Source of the DNA: Beijerinckiaceae bacterium
GTDB lineage: Bacteria; Pseudomonadota; Alphaproteobacteria; Rhizobiales; Beijerinckiaceae
Assembly: GCA_947456505.1 (NCBI GenBank)
Contig: CANGTC010000024.1
Span: 1-32,314 of the forward strand
Length of the DNA: 32,314 bases
Direction of reading: 5' to 3'
The notes under the pieces were generated by a model, which worked only from the letters and a program-made list of their open reading frames with translations, was not told the DNA's origin and did not search any database. Both the position numbers and the translations under genes were made by a program. This document shows, one piece after another, positions 31,005 to 32,314 of the stretch. Positions within the stretch are counted from its first letter, which is position 1. Each line of letters opens with the position of its first letter.

Positions 31005-31973
31005 TCAGGGCGCCTTGCGGCTGCGGGCGCCCTCAAGCCAGGCCTGCGCCTCCCCGACGATGCCGCGCCGGAACAGCAGGATGCACAGGATGAAGATGGC
31101 GCCGATCACCGCGTTGATCGGCAGGCCGGAATCCGCCAGATAATTCTCCAGCGTCACCACCATGAGCGCACCCACGAAGGGGCCGAGCAGGGTGCCCAGT
31201 CCGCCCAGCAGGGTCATGAGGATCACGCTGCCCGAGGTGGACCAATGCACATCCGTCAGGGTCGCGAGCTTGAAGGCGATGGCCTTGTTGGCGCCCGCGA
31301 GGCCAACCAGCGCCGCCGAGAGCACAAAGGCCTGCAGCTTGTAGCGATTCGCCTCAAAGCCCAGCGAAATCGCGCGGGGCTCGTTATCGCGGATCGCCCG
31401 CAGGATCTGGCCGAAGGTGGAGCGGGTGATGCGATGGATCAGGGTCAGCGCGCCCGCAAAGATGCAGAGCGTGCTGAAATAGAGCACGAGGGGATTGTCC
31501 AGTTCGAACAGGCCCAGCGCCTTACCCCGGGGGATGGCGGTGAGCCCATCCTCCGCGCCGGTGAAAGGCAATTGCAGGGCCAGAAAATAGACCATCTGGG
31601 CCAGAGCCAGGGTGATCATGGCGAAATAGATGCCCTGACGGCGGATGGAAATATAGCCGAAGATGGCCCCCAGCAGGGCCGAGGCCATGACCCCCAGCGC
31701 GAGGCAGGCCTCGAAGGGCAGGCCCCAGACCTTGGCCGCATGGCCCGCCACATAGGCCGCCGCGCCGAAATAGGCGGCATGGCCGAAGGACAGGAGCCCG
31801 CAGGAGCCCAGCAACAGATTAAAGGCGCAGGCGAAAAGCGCGTAGCACAGCACCTTCGTCAGGAACAGCGGATAGAAGACGAAGGGGGCGGCGACCAGCA
31901 GCACGGCGGCGCCGGCATAAAGCAGGATCGAAAGGGTGTCGCGAGAGCCGGGGTTGGTGGTCATGGCGCTCAC
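31005..31973 (-). CDS. livM: Branched-chain amino acid-type ABC permease LivM
   Basis: A 322-residue membrane permease with about ten hydrophobic segments. LivM markers are LLSFGHAAYFGAAAYVAGH, SIRRQGIYFAMITLALAQM and RAIRDNEPRAISLGFEANRYKL (the ATPase-contact loop). It is encoded downstream of livH, whose stop overlaps the GTG start at 31973 (GTGA); an ATG three codons later is possible. The gene ends directly against the acyl-CoA dehydrogenase gene on the other strand. Liv-type systems import amino acids and, in Rhodopseudomonas, hydroxycinnamates, so uptake of the pathway substrate is plausible. Confidence 0.9.
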   Translation of the reverse strand: MSAMTTNPGSRDTLSILLYAGAAVLLVAAPFVFYPLFLTKVLCYALFACAFNLLLGSCGLLSFGHAAYFGAAAYVAGHAAKVWGLPFEACLALGVMASALLGAIFGYISIRRQGIYFAMITLALAQMVYFLALQLPFTGAEDGLTAIPRGKALGLFELDNPLVLYFSTLCIFAGALTLIHRITRSTFGQILRAIRDNEPRAISLGFEANRYKLQAFVLSAALVGLAGANKAIAFKLATLTDVHWSTSGSVILMTLLGGLGTLLGPFVGALMVVTLENYLADSGLPINAVIGAIFILCILLFRRGIVGEAQAWLEGARSRKAP

Positions 31974-32314
31974 CGCTCCCGTCCCAGAAGGCCAGCAGGC
32001 TTGATCAGCAGAACCGCGATCATGATCACGAAAACCACCATGTTCGAGCCCTGGGGATAGACCACCTTGGCGAGCCCCTCCAGCAGGCCAAGGCTGATGC
32101 TGGTGATGATGGAGCCGAGAATCGACCCCATGCCGCCGATGACGATGATGGCGAAGACCACGATGATCAGATCCGCCCCCATCAGGGGGCTCACGGTGTA
32201 GATGGGCGCCGCCAGCACCCCGGCCGCCCCCGCCAGCGCCACGCCCGCCCCAAAGCCAATGGTCATGAGGGCCGGCACATTGACGCCAAAGGCGCGCGTC
32301 AGCGCCGGGTTCTC
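31970..32314 (-). CDS. livH: Branched-chain amino acid-type ABC permease LivH (partial)
   Basis: The C-terminal 114 residues are present; the gene continues past the right edge. The visible part starts ENPALTRAFGVNVPALMTIG, the LivH ATPase-contact loop, then LAGAAGVLAAPIYTVSPLMGADLII, FAIIVIGGMGSILGS and a C-terminal helix ending IKPAGLLGRER. These are strong LivH hallmarks. Its stop overlaps the livM start. Any binding-protein and ATPase genes would lie beyond the window. Confidence 0.9.
   Translation of the reverse strand, partial: ENPALTRAFGVNVPALMTIGFGAGVALAGAAGVLAAPIYTVSPLMGADLIIVVFAIIVIGGMGSILGSIITSISLGLLEGLAKVVYPQGSNMVVFVIMIAVLLIKPAGLLGRER

Noticed and set aside
1-32314. CRISPR arrays, tRNA genes, insertion sequences or prophage
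   Set aside because: No regularly spaced repeats, cloverleaf candidates, transposase or phage genes were found on either strand.

Overview
The window looks like chromosomal DNA of a GC-rich alphaproteobacterium, most likely Hyphomicrobiales; I cannot name the genus. The grounds are codon usage, gene density, frequent ATGA/GTGA stop-start overlaps, and typical families (tripartite-tricarboxylate-type binding protein, Ugp and Liv ABC transporters, feruloyl-CoA synthase, DUF4340). No tRNA, rRNA, CRISPR array or intact insertion sequence was seen.

Region 1 (1-2676) has the end of a GldG-like ABC auxiliary gene with its DUF4340 partner, a 5'-truncated livF remnant, and an orphan TctC/Bug-type binding protein. 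Region 2 (2776-8309, minus strand) is a compact six-gene signalling operon: receiver-PP2C phosphatase, FIST sensor protein, OsmC-like protein, GAF-like histidine kinase, STAS protein, and RsbW-like ATPase. It reads as a two-component system feeding a partner switch, with no sigma factor beside it.

Region 3 (8683-23078) combines an AT-richer gene for a 1396-residue RTX protein carrying a glycerophosphodiester phosphodiesterase (GDPD) domain, FG-GAP repeats and Ig/lectin-like modules with a divergent operon: DeoR/GlpR-type repressor, HAD phosphatase, glpD, ugpC-ugpB-ugpA-ugpE, an EEP-fold phosphoesterase and a Na/Pi symporter-PhoU protein. The simplest model is a phosphodiester-scavenging locus. 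The secreted GDPD releases glycerol-3-phosphate outside the cell, Ugp imports it, GlpD oxidises it, and the last two genes handle further phosphoester cleavage and phosphate.

Region 4 (23174-32314) is catabolic: a Tat-exported dienelactone hydrolase, an amidohydrolase coupled to an HSD10-like dehydrogenase, a MarR repressor with a crotonase, a divergent feruloyl-CoA synthase with an acyl-CoA dehydrogenase, and livM/livH permease genes. It fits CoA-dependent beta-oxidative side-chain removal from ferulate or p-coumarate. Two related 17-bp palindromes, at 27286-27302 and 24146-24162, lie on the promoters of both arms and are candidate sites for the MarR protein.
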